In this document: positions 1 through 6,503 of the stretch, piece by piece
Layout of the letters: every line of letters starts with the position of its first letter
How positions within the stretch are numbered: position 1 is the first letter of the stretch
NCBI GenBank assembly: GCA_947564305.1
Contig: CANOBT010000181.1
Span: forward strand, 1 to 10,441
Length of the DNA: 10,441 bases
Direction of reading: 5' to 3'
Source of the DNA: an uncultured Lachnospiraceae bacterium
Lineage (GTDB): Bacteria; Bacillota_A; Clostridia; Lachnospirales; Lachnospiraceae
Made by a program: the position numbers and the translations under genes
The notes under the pieces: model-generated
Seen by the model: only the letters and a program-made list of their open reading frames with translations
Databases searched by the model: none
Told to the model about the DNA's origin: nothing

Positions 1-9
1 GTGTGACAT
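1..9 (-). CDS. 5' end of a TPP-riboswitch-controlled gene (partial)
   Basis: Only the first three codons (Met-Ser-His) lie in the window. The gene continues to the left. The start is chosen because an AAAGGAG ribosome site (minus strand, at 19-25) sits 9 bases upstream of the ATG whose complement is at 7-9. The whole leader is a TPP riboswitch, so the product is inferred to be a thiamine biosynthesis, salvage or uptake protein. Nothing in the three codons tells which one. Confidence 0.6.
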
Positions 10-23
10 TATGAAATTCTCCT

Positions 24-157
24 TTCCTTACGCCGGCATTACCCGGATCAAGTTTTAAGGGTCTGTATGAAACATACATCTCAGCCATTTTAGAAACTGC
101 TTTGCGGCCTTTATAACGAAAGTTTTGCAAAACAGATTCACGGCGCCCCTGTGTACT
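24..157 (-). promoter_or_regulatory. TPP (thiamine pyrophosphate) riboswitch
   Basis: Read on the minus strand, the conserved THI-element blocks appear in order: AGGGGCGCC (complement of 142-150), CTGAGAT (78-84), ACCCTT (57-62), then TTGATCCGGGTAATGCCGG and GCGTAAGGAA (about 24-52). The P3 arm is long: about 57 bases separate the GGGGC and CTGAGA blocks, opening with a GCCGT/ATGGC helix. The ribosome site AAAGGAG follows the aptamer directly, with no separate intrinsic terminator between aptamer and start codon. This suggests control of translation initiation, with thiamine pyrophosphate masking the ribosome site. The aptamer identification rests on recognised consensus and is strong; the mode of control is inference. 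Confidence 0.95.
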
Positions 158-162
158 TTTAC

Positions 163-191
163 AGGATAACGCAATAAATAGTAAAAGTCAA
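163..191 (-). promoter_or_regulatory. Promoter of the TPP riboswitch transcript
   Basis: On the minus strand TTGACT (complement of 186-191) is followed by exactly 17 bases and TATCCT (complement of 163-168). This is a good vegetative sigma-70/sigma-A match. The predicted transcript start, around 156-157, falls right at the 5' edge of the aptamer, which supports both calls. Confidence 0.75.
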
Positions 192-278
192 TGAAAACCT
201 TATTGATACTATTTTGATTATAAGATAAAGTATATCCAAAGGGCATCCTTTATCAAAATAGAAGGAGAAATCAATATT

Positions 279-866
279 ATGTTGCCAACAAGAGAAAAGG
301 CAGAAGAACTTCTGTCAGAAGCCGAAAAGTGCAATCCAGGAGCATGGGGAAATCACAGCCGCGTTGCGGCACATTGCGCAGAAAAGATTGCACAGGAGTG
401 TGGTGATTTAGATTCTGATAAGGCATATATATTGGGATTACTGCATGATATCGGACGAAAATTTGGTGTAAGGCATCTGGGACATGTATCAGATGGTTAC
501 TCCTATATGATGTCTTTAGGATATGATGAGGTTGCAAAAATATGCCTGACCCATTCCTTCAATAACCAGACGACAGATGTATATGTGGGAAGGTTTGATA
601 CAACCGCGGAAGAATTAAGATTAATTCAGGATATGTTGAAAAAGGTTGTGATAGATGAATATGATAAACTGATACAATTGTGTGATTCTATCGCAGGTTC
701 CGAAGGTGTGTTAGATATTGAGGAAAGAATGAACGATGTAAAACAGCGGTATGGCTCTTATCCGCAGGAAAAATGGGACAATAATCTAAGGCTCAAAACA
801 CATTTTGAAGAAAAAGCAGGGAAGGATATCTATACTATAGTTGAAAAAGATACTTTTAAACCATAA
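279..866 (+). CDS. HD-domain phosphohydrolase family protein
   Basis: A 195-residue soluble protein with an HD-domain metal site: His26, the His56-Asp57 pair in LLHDIGR, further histidines at 66, 69 and 92, and Asp136 in LCDSIAG. HD proteins bind a metal ion and cleave phosphate esters, often of nucleotides. The substrate of this small stand-alone form cannot be read from the sequence. The start has AAGGAG at 262-267 with a rather long 11-base spacing. It is transcribed divergently from the TPP riboswitch; I found no convincing promoter for it in the shared 120-base AT-rich gap. The GNAT gene follows after 31 bases and is probably co-transcribed. The family call is firm; the function is open. 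Confidence 0.85.
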   Translation: MLPTREKAEELLSEAEKCNPGAWGNHSRVAAHCAEKIAQECGDLDSDKAYILGLLHDIGRKFGVRHLGHVSDGYSYMMSLGYDEVAKICLTHSFNNQTTDVYVGRFDTTAEELRLIQDMLKKVVIDEYDKLIQLCDSIAGSEGVLDIEERMNDVKQRYGSYPQEKWDNNLRLKTHFEEKAGKDIYTIVEKDTFKP

Positions 867-897
867 AAAATGACAACATGCTTGCGAGGTAGACGAG

Positions 898-1365
898 ATG
901 ATCGAATTAGTAGAGGCTCAATCTGAACACAGGGAACTTCTATGGAATATACATCAGAAGTATCTTTATGAAATGACAAATTATTATGACGACGAAATGG
1001 ATGAGACAGGAAATTACCATTACAGATACTTTGATGCTTATTTTATTGAGCCGGAGCGGACAGCATTACTCATATATGATGACAGGCTGCTTGTGGGATT
1101 TGCTATGATCAATCCATATTCCTACATCAATGAGCAACCTGACTATGTATTGGCGGAATTTACGATTTTTCCGATATATCGAAAAAGGCATATAGGAAAG
1201 GCTGCAGCGGAACTTATTTTTGAAACCTACAGGGGACACTGGGAAATAAAATACAATGAGAAAAATGTCGGAGCTAAAGCACTGTGGAATAAGGTGACAG
1301 ATTCCTATCATCCGGTGAGGCATAAATATAGTAATGATGAGACAGTCTTATCTTTTGTGACTTGA
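898..1365 (+). CDS. GNAT-family acetyltransferase
   Basis: A 155-residue protein with the GNAT fold signature: the beta-4 strand and acetyl-CoA pyrophosphate loop are in EFTIFPIYRKRHIGKAAA, with the R-x-x-G-x-A motif at Arg97-His98-Ile99-Gly100-Lys101-Ala102. Family members transfer an acetyl group from acetyl-CoA to an amine; the acceptor here is unknown. A GAGGT ribosome site lies about 7 bases upstream of the ATG, 31 bases after the HD gene. The last codons and the bases just after the stop (1338-1374) are repeated at 2448-2484, beyond the KilA-N gene. The length fits a single GNAT domain and the copy looks intact. Confidence 0.85.
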   Translation: MIELVEAQSEHRELLWNIHQKYLYEMTNYYDDEMDETGNYHYRYFDAYFIEPERTALLIYDDRLLVGFAMINPYSYINEQPDYVLAEFTIFPIYRKRHIGKAAAELIFETYRGHWEIKYNEKNVGAKALWNKVTDSYHPVRHKYSNDETVLSFVT

Positions 1366-1374
1366 TAAAAGAAT
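1338..1374 (+). repeat. Direct repeat copy 1 (3' end of GNAT gene)
   Basis: These 37 bases cover the last nine codons of the GNAT gene, its TGA stop and a few bases beyond. They match 2448-2484 at 33 of 37 positions by my hand alignment. Copy 1 is the functional one because it ends the intact gene. Confidence 0.8.
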
Positions 1375-1474
1375 CTTATATGCAGGAAGCCGTAAAATCA
1401 CAATGGAGTACCAGACAGCATTGTAAATGTTAAGGTAAGAGGGATAAGAATAATTGTGATATCAAGGAGGAACA

Positions 1475-2329
1475 ATGGGGAAAATAATCAAGGACACTAT
1501 TCATGCAAATGGGATAGATATTGGAATTTATACACAGGATTTTGAAAACGAGTTTATTTCATTGACAGATATAGCCCGATATAAAAGTGATGACCCGACA
1601 GCGGTTATACAAAATTGGATGAGAAGCCGAGATGTGATAGAATTTTTGGGATTATGGGAAAAACTTCATAACCCAGATTTTAAACCCCTCGAATTCGAGG
1701 GGTTTAGAAAACAGGCAGGCGCGAATGCATTTACAATGTCACCTAAGAAGTGGATAGAAGCCACGAATGCTATTGGCATTGTTTCAAAAGCGGGACGTTA
1801 TGGTGGAACATACGCTCATAGCGATATTGCTATGTCTTTTGCAACTTGGATTTCGCCCGAATTCCAGTTGTACATTATGAAAGATTATAGAAGATTGAAA
1901 ACAGATGAAAATAGTCGATTGTCTTTGAATTGGAATTTGAATAGGGAAATATCTAAGTTAAATTATAGAATACACACAGATGCTATTAAAGATAATTTAA
2001 TTCCACCGGAATTAACACCAGTACAGATTGCTTATACATACGCAAATGAAGCCGATATGTTGAATGTTGTTTTGTTTGGAAAAACGGCGAAGCAGTGGAA
2101 AGATGAAAATCCAGTAGTAAAGGGAAATATGAGAGATGTGGCAACGCTGAACCAATTGTTAGTGCTTGCAAATTTGGAAAGTTATAATGCTGTTCTGATT
2201 AAGCAGGGCAAGAATCAGAAAGAGCGTATGAAACTACTTCGGCAGTTAGCAGTACAACAGTTGCAGACGTTGGAATCAGTAAGTTTAAATAATTTGCCGA
2301 AATTGGGAATCAATCTACAGGAAAATTGA
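1475..2329 (+). CDS. KilA-N domain protein
   Basis: A 284-residue protein. The first ~150 residues resemble the KilA-N DNA-binding domain found in phages and large DNA viruses: FISLTDIARYKSDDP, then a WMRSRDVIEFLGLWE segment, then a FRKQAGANAFTMSPKKWIE segment, then YGGTYAHSDIAMSFATWISPEF near residues 110-130. The C-terminal half is helical and charged with no motif I recognise. The ribosome site AAGGAGG at 1464-1470 is strong. The domain suggests sequence-specific DNA binding, in a phage-derived regulator or a defence-related protein. No phage genes adjoin it, so it is a solitary gene here. It is bracketed by the 37-base direct repeats and holds a perfect 26-base palindrome at 1681-1706. 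The family assignment is firm; the role is unknown. Confidence 0.85.
   Translation: MGKIIKDTIHANGIDIGIYTQDFENEFISLTDIARYKSDDPTAVIQNWMRSRDVIEFLGLWEKLHNPDFKPLEFEGFRKQAGANAFTMSPKKWIEATNAIGIVSKAGRYGGTYAHSDIAMSFATWISPEFQLYIMKDYRRLKTDENSRLSLNWNLNREISKLNYRIHTDAIKDNLIPPELTPVQIAYTYANEADMLNVVLFGKTAKQWKDENPVVKGNMRDVATLNQLLVLANLESYNAVLIKQGKNQKERMKLLRQLAVQQLQTLESVSLNNLPKLGINLQEN
1681..1706. repeat. Perfect 26-base palindrome inside the KilA-N gene
   Basis: The sequence TAAACCCCTCGAA is followed directly by its exact reverse complement. In RNA it would form an 11-pair stem with an AAUU loop. It encodes FKPLEFEGF within the KilA-N domain. No T-run follows on either strand, so it does not look like an intrinsic terminator. 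It could be a protein-binding dyad, an RNA hairpin, or a by-product of codon choice. Confidence 0.9.
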
Positions 2330-2424
2330 AATGTATACTTTTGTACACAAGGACACAAGATATTTTGCAAGAGTATTTTGTTAAGTAAAAATTAGTAGTA
2401 ATAAATTTATTTGTGCATGTTGTT

Positions 2425-2475
2425 TTGTGGGAATACTGTAATACCGTTGAGATAGTTTTATCTTTTATGACTTGA
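2425..2475 (+). pseudogene. Remnant of a GNAT gene 3' end
   Basis: In one frame these bases read LWEYCNTVEIVLSFMT followed by TGA. The intact GNAT gene ends NDETVLSFVT followed by TGA, and has LWNKV about 25 residues before its end. The final block is preserved in frame including the stop. The LW match is weaker and would require an internal deletion of about 16 codons. It could be a decayed tandem copy of the GNAT gene, or the far half of a target site split by insertion of the KilA-N segment. Confidence 0.5.
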
Positions 2476-2484
2476 TAAAAAAAT
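2448..2484 (+). repeat. Direct repeat copy 2
   Basis: It matches 1338-1374 over 37 bases with four differences, all of them C-to-T or G-to-A relative to copy 1. It lies between the KilA-N gene and the lipoprotein gene. The 1110-base unit from the start of copy 1 to the start of copy 2 contains just the KilA-N gene. The rest of the 182-base gap 2330-2511 is AT-rich, and I see no clear promoter or terminator in it. Confidence 0.8.
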
Positions 2485-2511
2485 TGGAATTGAAGGGGAA
2501 GGAGAGTAAAT

Positions 2512-2970
2512 ATGTGGAAGTTGAAAATTATATTGCTTTGTTTGTTATGCTTGTTGATAACAGCATGCAGCAATCAATTTGCGAAACGAGAGTATGATTC
2601 TGATGAAAAAATTGCTCAGAACGAAGACCATTATGCAAAAGAAGTTTCTGTCTCTAATTACATAAATGATGAATATACACTTTCAATTTCCAAATTTAAT
2701 GGGCGTGAGACATTATGGGAAGAAACGATAAAAGAAAAACAGGATATAGAAATAGAATTTAGTTTTAACCTTTCAAAAGGTCAGGCTAAAATAGTATATA
2801 TTGATAATGAAGATAATGTTACAACGCTGATTGAGTGTACGCCTGAGACTTCAACAGATGAATTTGTAACAAAAACGCTGTCATTAACAAGTGGGAAGAA
2901 TCGATTAAAAATTGTTGGATATGATTGTGAAGATATTGACTTAAAAATGTCATTTCCAGAACTACAATAA
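2512..2970 (+). CDS. Small secreted lipoprotein of unknown function
   Basis: A 152-residue protein with a short charged start (MWKLK), a leucine-rich hydrophobic stretch at residues 6-17 and a lipobox LITAC ending at Cys19. It is therefore expected to be lipid-anchored on the outside of the cell membrane. The mature part (about 134 residues) alternates hydrophobic and polar residues, suggesting a beta-rich domain, and carries two more cysteines. I recognise no family. The start is set by GGAAGGAG at 2497-2504, 7 bases upstream. A strong terminator follows the stop within 6 bases, so it ends its transcription unit and is separate from the next operon. Base composition is AT-rich like the rest of the left block. 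Confidence 0.8.
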   Translation: MWKLKIILLCLLCLLITACSNQFAKREYDSDEKIAQNEDHYAKEVSVSNYINDEYTLSISKFNGRETLWEETIKEKQDIEIEFSFNLSKGQAKIVYIDNEDNVTTLIECTPETSTDEFVTKTLSLTSGKNRLKIVGYDCEDIDLKMSFPELQ

Positions 2971-2975
2971 GGGAA

Positions 2976-3020
2976 TGTCTGCCTATAGAAAAACTCTATA
3001 AGCAGACACTTTTTATTTTA
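2976..3020 (+). terminator. Intrinsic terminator after the lipoprotein gene
   Basis: Arms at 2976-2988 and 2996-3008 pair (TGTCTGC with GCAGACA and TATAG with CTATA, one internal mismatch) around a 7-base loop. The T-rich run TTTTTATTTTA follows. It separates the left gene block from the seven-gene operon. Confidence 0.9.
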
Positions 3021-3029
3021 TTTTGCAAT

Positions 3030-3058
3030 TAGACGGAATCCCTGATAAAAGTTATACT
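3030..3058 (+). promoter_or_regulatory. Predicted promoter of the seven-gene operon
   Basis: TAGACG at 3030-3035 (4 of 6 to the -35 consensus), a 17-base spacer, and TATACT at 3053-3058 (5 of 6 to the -10 consensus). It lies between the terminator and the first gene. The leader would be about 25 bases, too short for a riboswitch, and I see no operator dyad. The only other clear control signal is the terminator at the far end. Confidence 0.55.
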
Positions 3059-3090
3059 AAGAATAGACATAAATAAGGTAGGAATGGGAA

Positions 3091-3327
3091 ATGAGAGAGA
3101 AAAAATTACAACTGGTAGTCACATTTCACACCACAGCGGATGCGATGGCTATGGAGCAGACCTGCAAAGAACATCAGGCACCAGGCAGATTGATTCCAGT
3201 CCCGCGGGCTATATCTGCGGGTTGCGGGCTTGCGTGGTGTGCAGGGCTGGAATGCCGGGAAACATTACAGGAGATGATGGCAAATGCAGGAATCCAGGAG
3301 GAAGATATCCATGAATGCATGATTTAG
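3091..3327 (+). CDS. DUF3343 putative Se/S carrier-like protein (first copy)
   Basis: A 78-residue protein of the DUF3343 type: an N-terminal strand-helix (LVVTFHTTADAMAMEQTCKE), then IPVPRAISAGCGLAW with the family's conserved cysteine (Cys45) in a GCGL turn, then a short helix. DUF3343 genes commonly travel with yedF and selenium or sulfur transfer genes, and are thought to be small carriers; direct biochemistry is thin. This copy has extra cysteines at 24 or 25, 50, 55 and 76. AGGTAGG at 3076-3082 gives an 8-base spacing to the ATG. It is first in the operon, 61 bases before the cysteine desulfurase, its likely sulfur source. Confidence 0.8.
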   Translation: MREKKLQLVVTFHTTADAMAMEQTCKEHQAPGRLIPVPRAISAGCGLAWCAGLECRETLQEMMANAGIQEEDIHECMI

Positions 3328-3388
3328 TACAAGCGACAACCAAGAATCAAATGTTTCATTTACTAAATATCAGGAAAGGAAAAGTACA

Positions 3389-4519
3389 ATGATTTATTTG
3401 GACAACGCGGCGACTACAGTACAGAAGCCGCGCCAGGTATCGAGGGCCGTAGCGGAGGCCATGTGCTCTTTGGGAAATGCAGGGCGGGGCGTCCATGAGG
3501 CAACATTAGGAGCGTCGCGGGTGATATTTGAAACAAGAAAGAGACTGGCGGATTTTTTTCACGCAGAGAGTCCGAAGCAGATTGTATTTACCATGAATTC
3601 AACGGAAAGCCTGAATATTGCCATAAAAGGGATTCTGCAAAGCGGAGACCATGTCATTACTACAGAACTGGAACATAATTCGGTACTCCGTCCTCTGTAT
3701 GAAATGGAAAAAAGGGGCGTGGAACTTACCTTTATTCGTAGCGATAAAAATGGATGTATTGATTTGCAGGATATTGAGCATGAGATTCGGAAAAATACAC
3801 GGGCAATCGTCTGTACCCATGGCTCTAATCTGACAGGAAATCTGGTAAATATCGGAAAAATCGGTGAAATTGCCCGAAAGCATGACGTATTGTTCTGCGT
3901 AGACGCTTCCCAGACGGCAGGGGTATTTCCGATAGATGTGCAGGAAATGAAGATTGACATTCTTTGCTTTACCGGACACAAAAGCCTGTTGGGTCCTCAG
4001 GGGACCGGAGGCATGTATGTGCGGGAGGGCGTGGTGGTCCGGCCGCTGCTCAGCGGGGGAAGCGGCGTGCAGACATACAGCAGGGAGCATCCGGCGCAGA
4101 TGCCGACCGCGTTAGAGGCAGGCACCTTGAATGGCCATGGGATTGCCGGGCTGAATGCGGCGATAGGCTACATACAGGACACGGGGATTGATGTAATACG
4201 GGAACGGGAGCAGGCTTTGATGAAGCGTTTCTATGATGGAGTGAAGGAGATTCCGGGGGTGAAGATATACGGCGATTTTACGACAGACTGCCGTTGTCCA
4301 ATCGTAGCATTGAATCTGGGAGATTATGATTCTTCAGAAGTAAGCGACGAACTATTTATGTCCTATGGAATCGCCACACGTCCGGGAGCACACTGCGCCC
4401 CGCTGATGCATCGAGCTCTTGGCACAGTGGAGCAGGGGGCGGTGCGTTTCAGTTTTTCTCATTATAATACCGAGGAAGAAATAGATGCAGCGGTGTCGGC
4501 GCTGCAGGAACTAGCATGA
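3389..4519 (+). CDS. Cysteine desulfurase, class V aminotransferase fold (EF2568-type)
   Basis: A 376-residue PLP enzyme that would take the sulfur of cysteine (or selenium of selenocysteine) as an enzyme-bound persulfide and release alanine. Visible signatures: YLDNAATT at the start, ELEHNS with His96 stacking on PLP, DASQTAG with Asp172 and Gln175, the Schiff-base lysine Lys198 in TGHKSLLGPQG, and the catalytic Cys336 in RPGAHCAPLMH. Size and the RPG-HCAP motif fit the SufS-like group, and within it the family (EF2568 type) found near yedF and selenium-dependent hydroxylase genes. AGGAAAGGA at 3372-3380 sets the start. YedF follows 41 bases later as the likely persulfide acceptor. Enzyme class is certain; the dedicated pathway is inferred from context. 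Confidence 0.92.
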   Translation: MIYLDNAATTVQKPRQVSRAVAEAMCSLGNAGRGVHEATLGASRVIFETRKRLADFFHAESPKQIVFTMNSTESLNIAIKGILQSGDHVITTELEHNSVLRPLYEMEKRGVELTFIRSDKNGCIDLQDIEHEIRKNTRAIVCTHGSNLTGNLVNIGKIGEIARKHDVLFCVDASQTAGVFPIDVQEMKIDILCFTGHKSLLGPQGTGGMYVREGVVVRPLLSGGSGVQTYSREHPAQMPTALEAGTLNGHGIAGLNAAIGYIQDTGIDVIREREQALMKRFYDGVKEIPGVKIYGDFTTDCRCPIVALNLGDYDSSEVSDELFMSYGIATRPGAHCAPLMHRALGTVEQGAVRFSFSHYNTEEEIDAAVSALQELA

Positions 4520-4560
4520 GAGGTTAAGTAGGCAGTTATAAAACTCAGGAGGAATACAAA

Positions 4561-5196
4561 ATGGAGAAAAAAATTGTAGATGCAAGAGGTCTGGCATGCC
4601 CATTGCCGGTTGTAAATGCAAAGAAGGCGGTGGGAGAATTTCATGAGAATGGAGTATTGACCGTTCTGGTGGACAATGAGATTGCAGTGCAGAACCTGCA
4701 GAAGTTCGCAGCGCAGAGAGGGCTGAGCTCAGCAGGGGAGAAAAAGGGTGAAAAGGAGTATGAAGTGACCATACAGGTTGTTGTAAATGCGGCGACATCT
4801 CAGGCGCCAGTGGAGGAACCAGAGGAGGAAGAAATCAGCTGCAGCCCGGATTCTAGAAAGAAAGGGCTTGTGGCAGTTCTCTCTGCGAATGTGATGGGCA
4901 GCGGGGAGGAGAAGTTGGGGAAAGCACTGATGAAAGCATTTGTGTTTGCTCTGACAAAGCAGGATGTGCTGCCGGAGACAGTGCTGTGCTATAATTCAGG
5001 GGCGTACCTGACCTGTGAAGGTTCCGACTCTTTAGAAGATTTCAAAGTACTCGAAGCAGAAGGAGTCAATATCATGACCTGCGGAACCTGCCTGGATTTC
5101 TATGGAATTAAGGAAAAACTGGCAGTGGGAACGGTCACGAATATGTATGATATTGTGGAAACGATGGAAAATGCAAAATCGATCATAAGACCATAA
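4561..5196 (+). CDS. yedF: YedF, sulfurtransferase-like selenium metabolism protein
   Basis: A 211-residue two-domain protein. Residues 1-75 are a TusA/SirA-like domain with the persulfide-carrying motif CPLP (Cys13). A Glu/Pro-rich linker at about 82-93 joins it to a DsrE/DsrF-like domain (about 100-211) with VLSANVMGSGEEKLGKAL, Cys143, Cys152 and the CGTC pair (Cys174, Cys177). This full architecture is the one associated with selenium metabolism in anaerobes, rather than short TusA alone. TusA-type domains accept sulfur from a cysteine desulfurase and hand it on, so the gene upstream is the natural donor and the downstream Fe-S reductases or DUF3343 proteins the natural acceptors (inference). 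The start follows an AGGAGG at 4547-4552. No selD is in the window, so sulfur and selenium cannot be told apart. Confidence 0.9.
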   Translation: MEKKIVDARGLACPLPVVNAKKAVGEFHENGVLTVLVDNEIAVQNLQKFAAQRGLSSAGEKKGEKEYEVTIQVVVNAATSQAPVEEPEEEEISCSPDSRKKGLVAVLSANVMGSGEEKLGKALMKAFVFALTKQDVLPETVLCYNSGAYLTCEGSDSLEDFKVLEAEGVNIMTCGTCLDFYGIKEKLAVGTVTNMYDIVETMENAKSIIRP

Positions 5197-5230
5197 GAAA
5201 TACAAATGAGAAGAACAAAGGAGACATGTA

Positions 5231-6502
5231 ATGGCAAATTATGTAGAAATGTGGAAAGAATTAGGAATGGATTTGGAGGCGCATGATGCATTGTGTGCGG
5301 TACTTCCTACGGCGTTCGGAGATGTATATCTCTCACAGGAAAATCGTCCGGAGGGCATGGGATTTTGGGACATGGTTGTGGCGGATATTCATGGAATTCG
5401 TCCGGCGGAGCTGATAGAGGCACAGAAGAAAGGACAGAAGGTTTTTGGAACGTTTTGTGTCTATGTGCCGGATGAGGTCGTGATTGCAGCAGATGGTATT
5501 GTAACCGGGTTGTGCGGCGGCTCCCAATTCTGGGTTCCGGGCGGGGAAAAGGTACTGCCTAAGAGTGTCTGTCCATTGATTAAAGCATCCGTAGGTGCGC
5601 GGTTGGAGCGTACCTGTCCATTTTTCCGCATTGCAGATATGTATGTAGGTGAAACGACTTGCGACGGTAAGAAAAAGGCATGGGAAATCTTAGGCCAGGA
5701 TGTTCCGCTTCATATTATGGATATGCCGCAGATGAAGCGCCCGCAGGATATCAAAAAATGGGAAGATGAGATTAAAGAATTTGCAGGCGTAGTAGAAGAA
5801 TTTACAGGAAATAAGATTACTCCGCAGAAACTGGGCGAAGCAATCCATATCATCAATGAAAAAAGAAAAGCTCTCACTCGCGTGTATGAGGCAAGAAAAG
5901 CACAGAATATTCCGATTAGCGGAAGAGACGCTTTATTGGTAATGCAGATTGCATTTTTTGATGATCCGGTTCGCTGTGCACAGATGACAAATAAGCTTGC
6001 AGATGAATTGGAGCAGCGGATTGCAGACGGCGTGTCTGTATTTCCGGCAGGAACAAAGCGTATTCTATTGTCTGGGACTCCGATGGCGATTCCAAACTGG
6101 AAGCTGCATCATATCATTGAAACCAGCGGTGCTGCGGTCGTATGCGAAGAGTCCTGCACAGGCACCCGTTATTTTGAAAATCTGGTGGATGAGACAAAGG
6201 ATACTTTGGATGAGCAGTATGCGGCAATTGCGCAAAGGTATATGGGAGTGAACTGCGCATGCTTCACGCCGAATACCGGACGGGTGGATGATATTCTGCG
6301 TCTGGCAAAAGAATATAATGTAGATGGCGTGATTGATGTTAATCTGAAATTCTGCTGTCTATACGATACCGAAGGCTATACAGTGGAAAAGGCATTAAAG
6401 GATGCCGGCATCCCGATTTTAGGAATTGAGACAGATTATACGGATGCAGACGCAGAGCAGCTTCGGACGAGAATCGAAGCATTTGTGGAGATGTTGGGAT
6501 AA
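5231..6502 (+). CDS. Double-cubane / 2-hydroxyacyl-CoA dehydratase family reductase (first paralog)
   Basis: A 423-residue HgdB/FldC/BcrC-type protein. Family blocks in order: FCVYVPDEVVIAADG (Cys76), Cys95, VCPLIK (Cys114), Cys129, ETTCDGKKKAWE (Cys144), CEESCTGTRYFENLVD (Cys305, Cys309), Cys342 and Cys344, FCCLYDTE (Cys375, Cys376), and the C-terminal IETDYTDADAEQLRTRIEAF. The many conserved cysteines and the lack of a paired alpha/beta dehydratase set point to the double-cubane [8Fe-9S] reductases rather than a true CoA-ester dehydratase. It would take electrons from the ATP-dependent activator encoded downstream. It has about 36 more N-terminal residues than the second paralog, and Cys-Cys where the paralog has Cys-His. 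AAGGAG at 5218-5223 sets the start. The substrate is unknown. Confidence 0.88.
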   Translation: MANYVEMWKELGMDLEAHDALCAVLPTAFGDVYLSQENRPEGMGFWDMVVADIHGIRPAELIEAQKKGQKVFGTFCVYVPDEVVIAADGIVTGLCGGSQFWVPGGEKVLPKSVCPLIKASVGARLERTCPFFRIADMYVGETTCDGKKKAWEILGQDVPLHIMDMPQMKRPQDIKKWEDEIKEFAGVVEEFTGNKITPQKLGEAIHIINEKRKALTRVYEARKAQNIPISGRDALLVMQIAFFDDPVRCAQMTNKLADELEQRIADGVSVFPAGTKRILLSGTPMAIPNWKLHHIIETSGAAVVCEESCTGTRYFENLVDETKDTLDEQYAAIAQRYMGVNCACFTPNTGRVDDILRLAKEYNVDGVIDVNLKFCCLYDTEGYTVEKALKDAGIPILGIETDYTDADAEQLRTRIEAFVEMLG

Positions 6503-6503
6503 T

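Noticed and set aside
203..231. Possible promoter for the HD-domain gene (TTGATA followed by TAAAGT)
   Set aside because: Only 4 of 6 matches at the -10 position, with several equally weak alternatives in the same AT-rich stretch, so no call is made.
3559..4090. Two overlapping minus-strand open frames opposite the cysteine desulfurase
   Set aside because: Both are inside a gene with complete catalytic motifs. Neither has recognisable motifs or a ribosome site.
4510..4530. Possible selenocysteine read-through at the TGA ending the desulfurase
   Set aside because: The downstream frame meets another stop within a few codons, the protein already has the full family length, and its catalytic cysteine is an ordinary TGT/TGC codon at residue 336.
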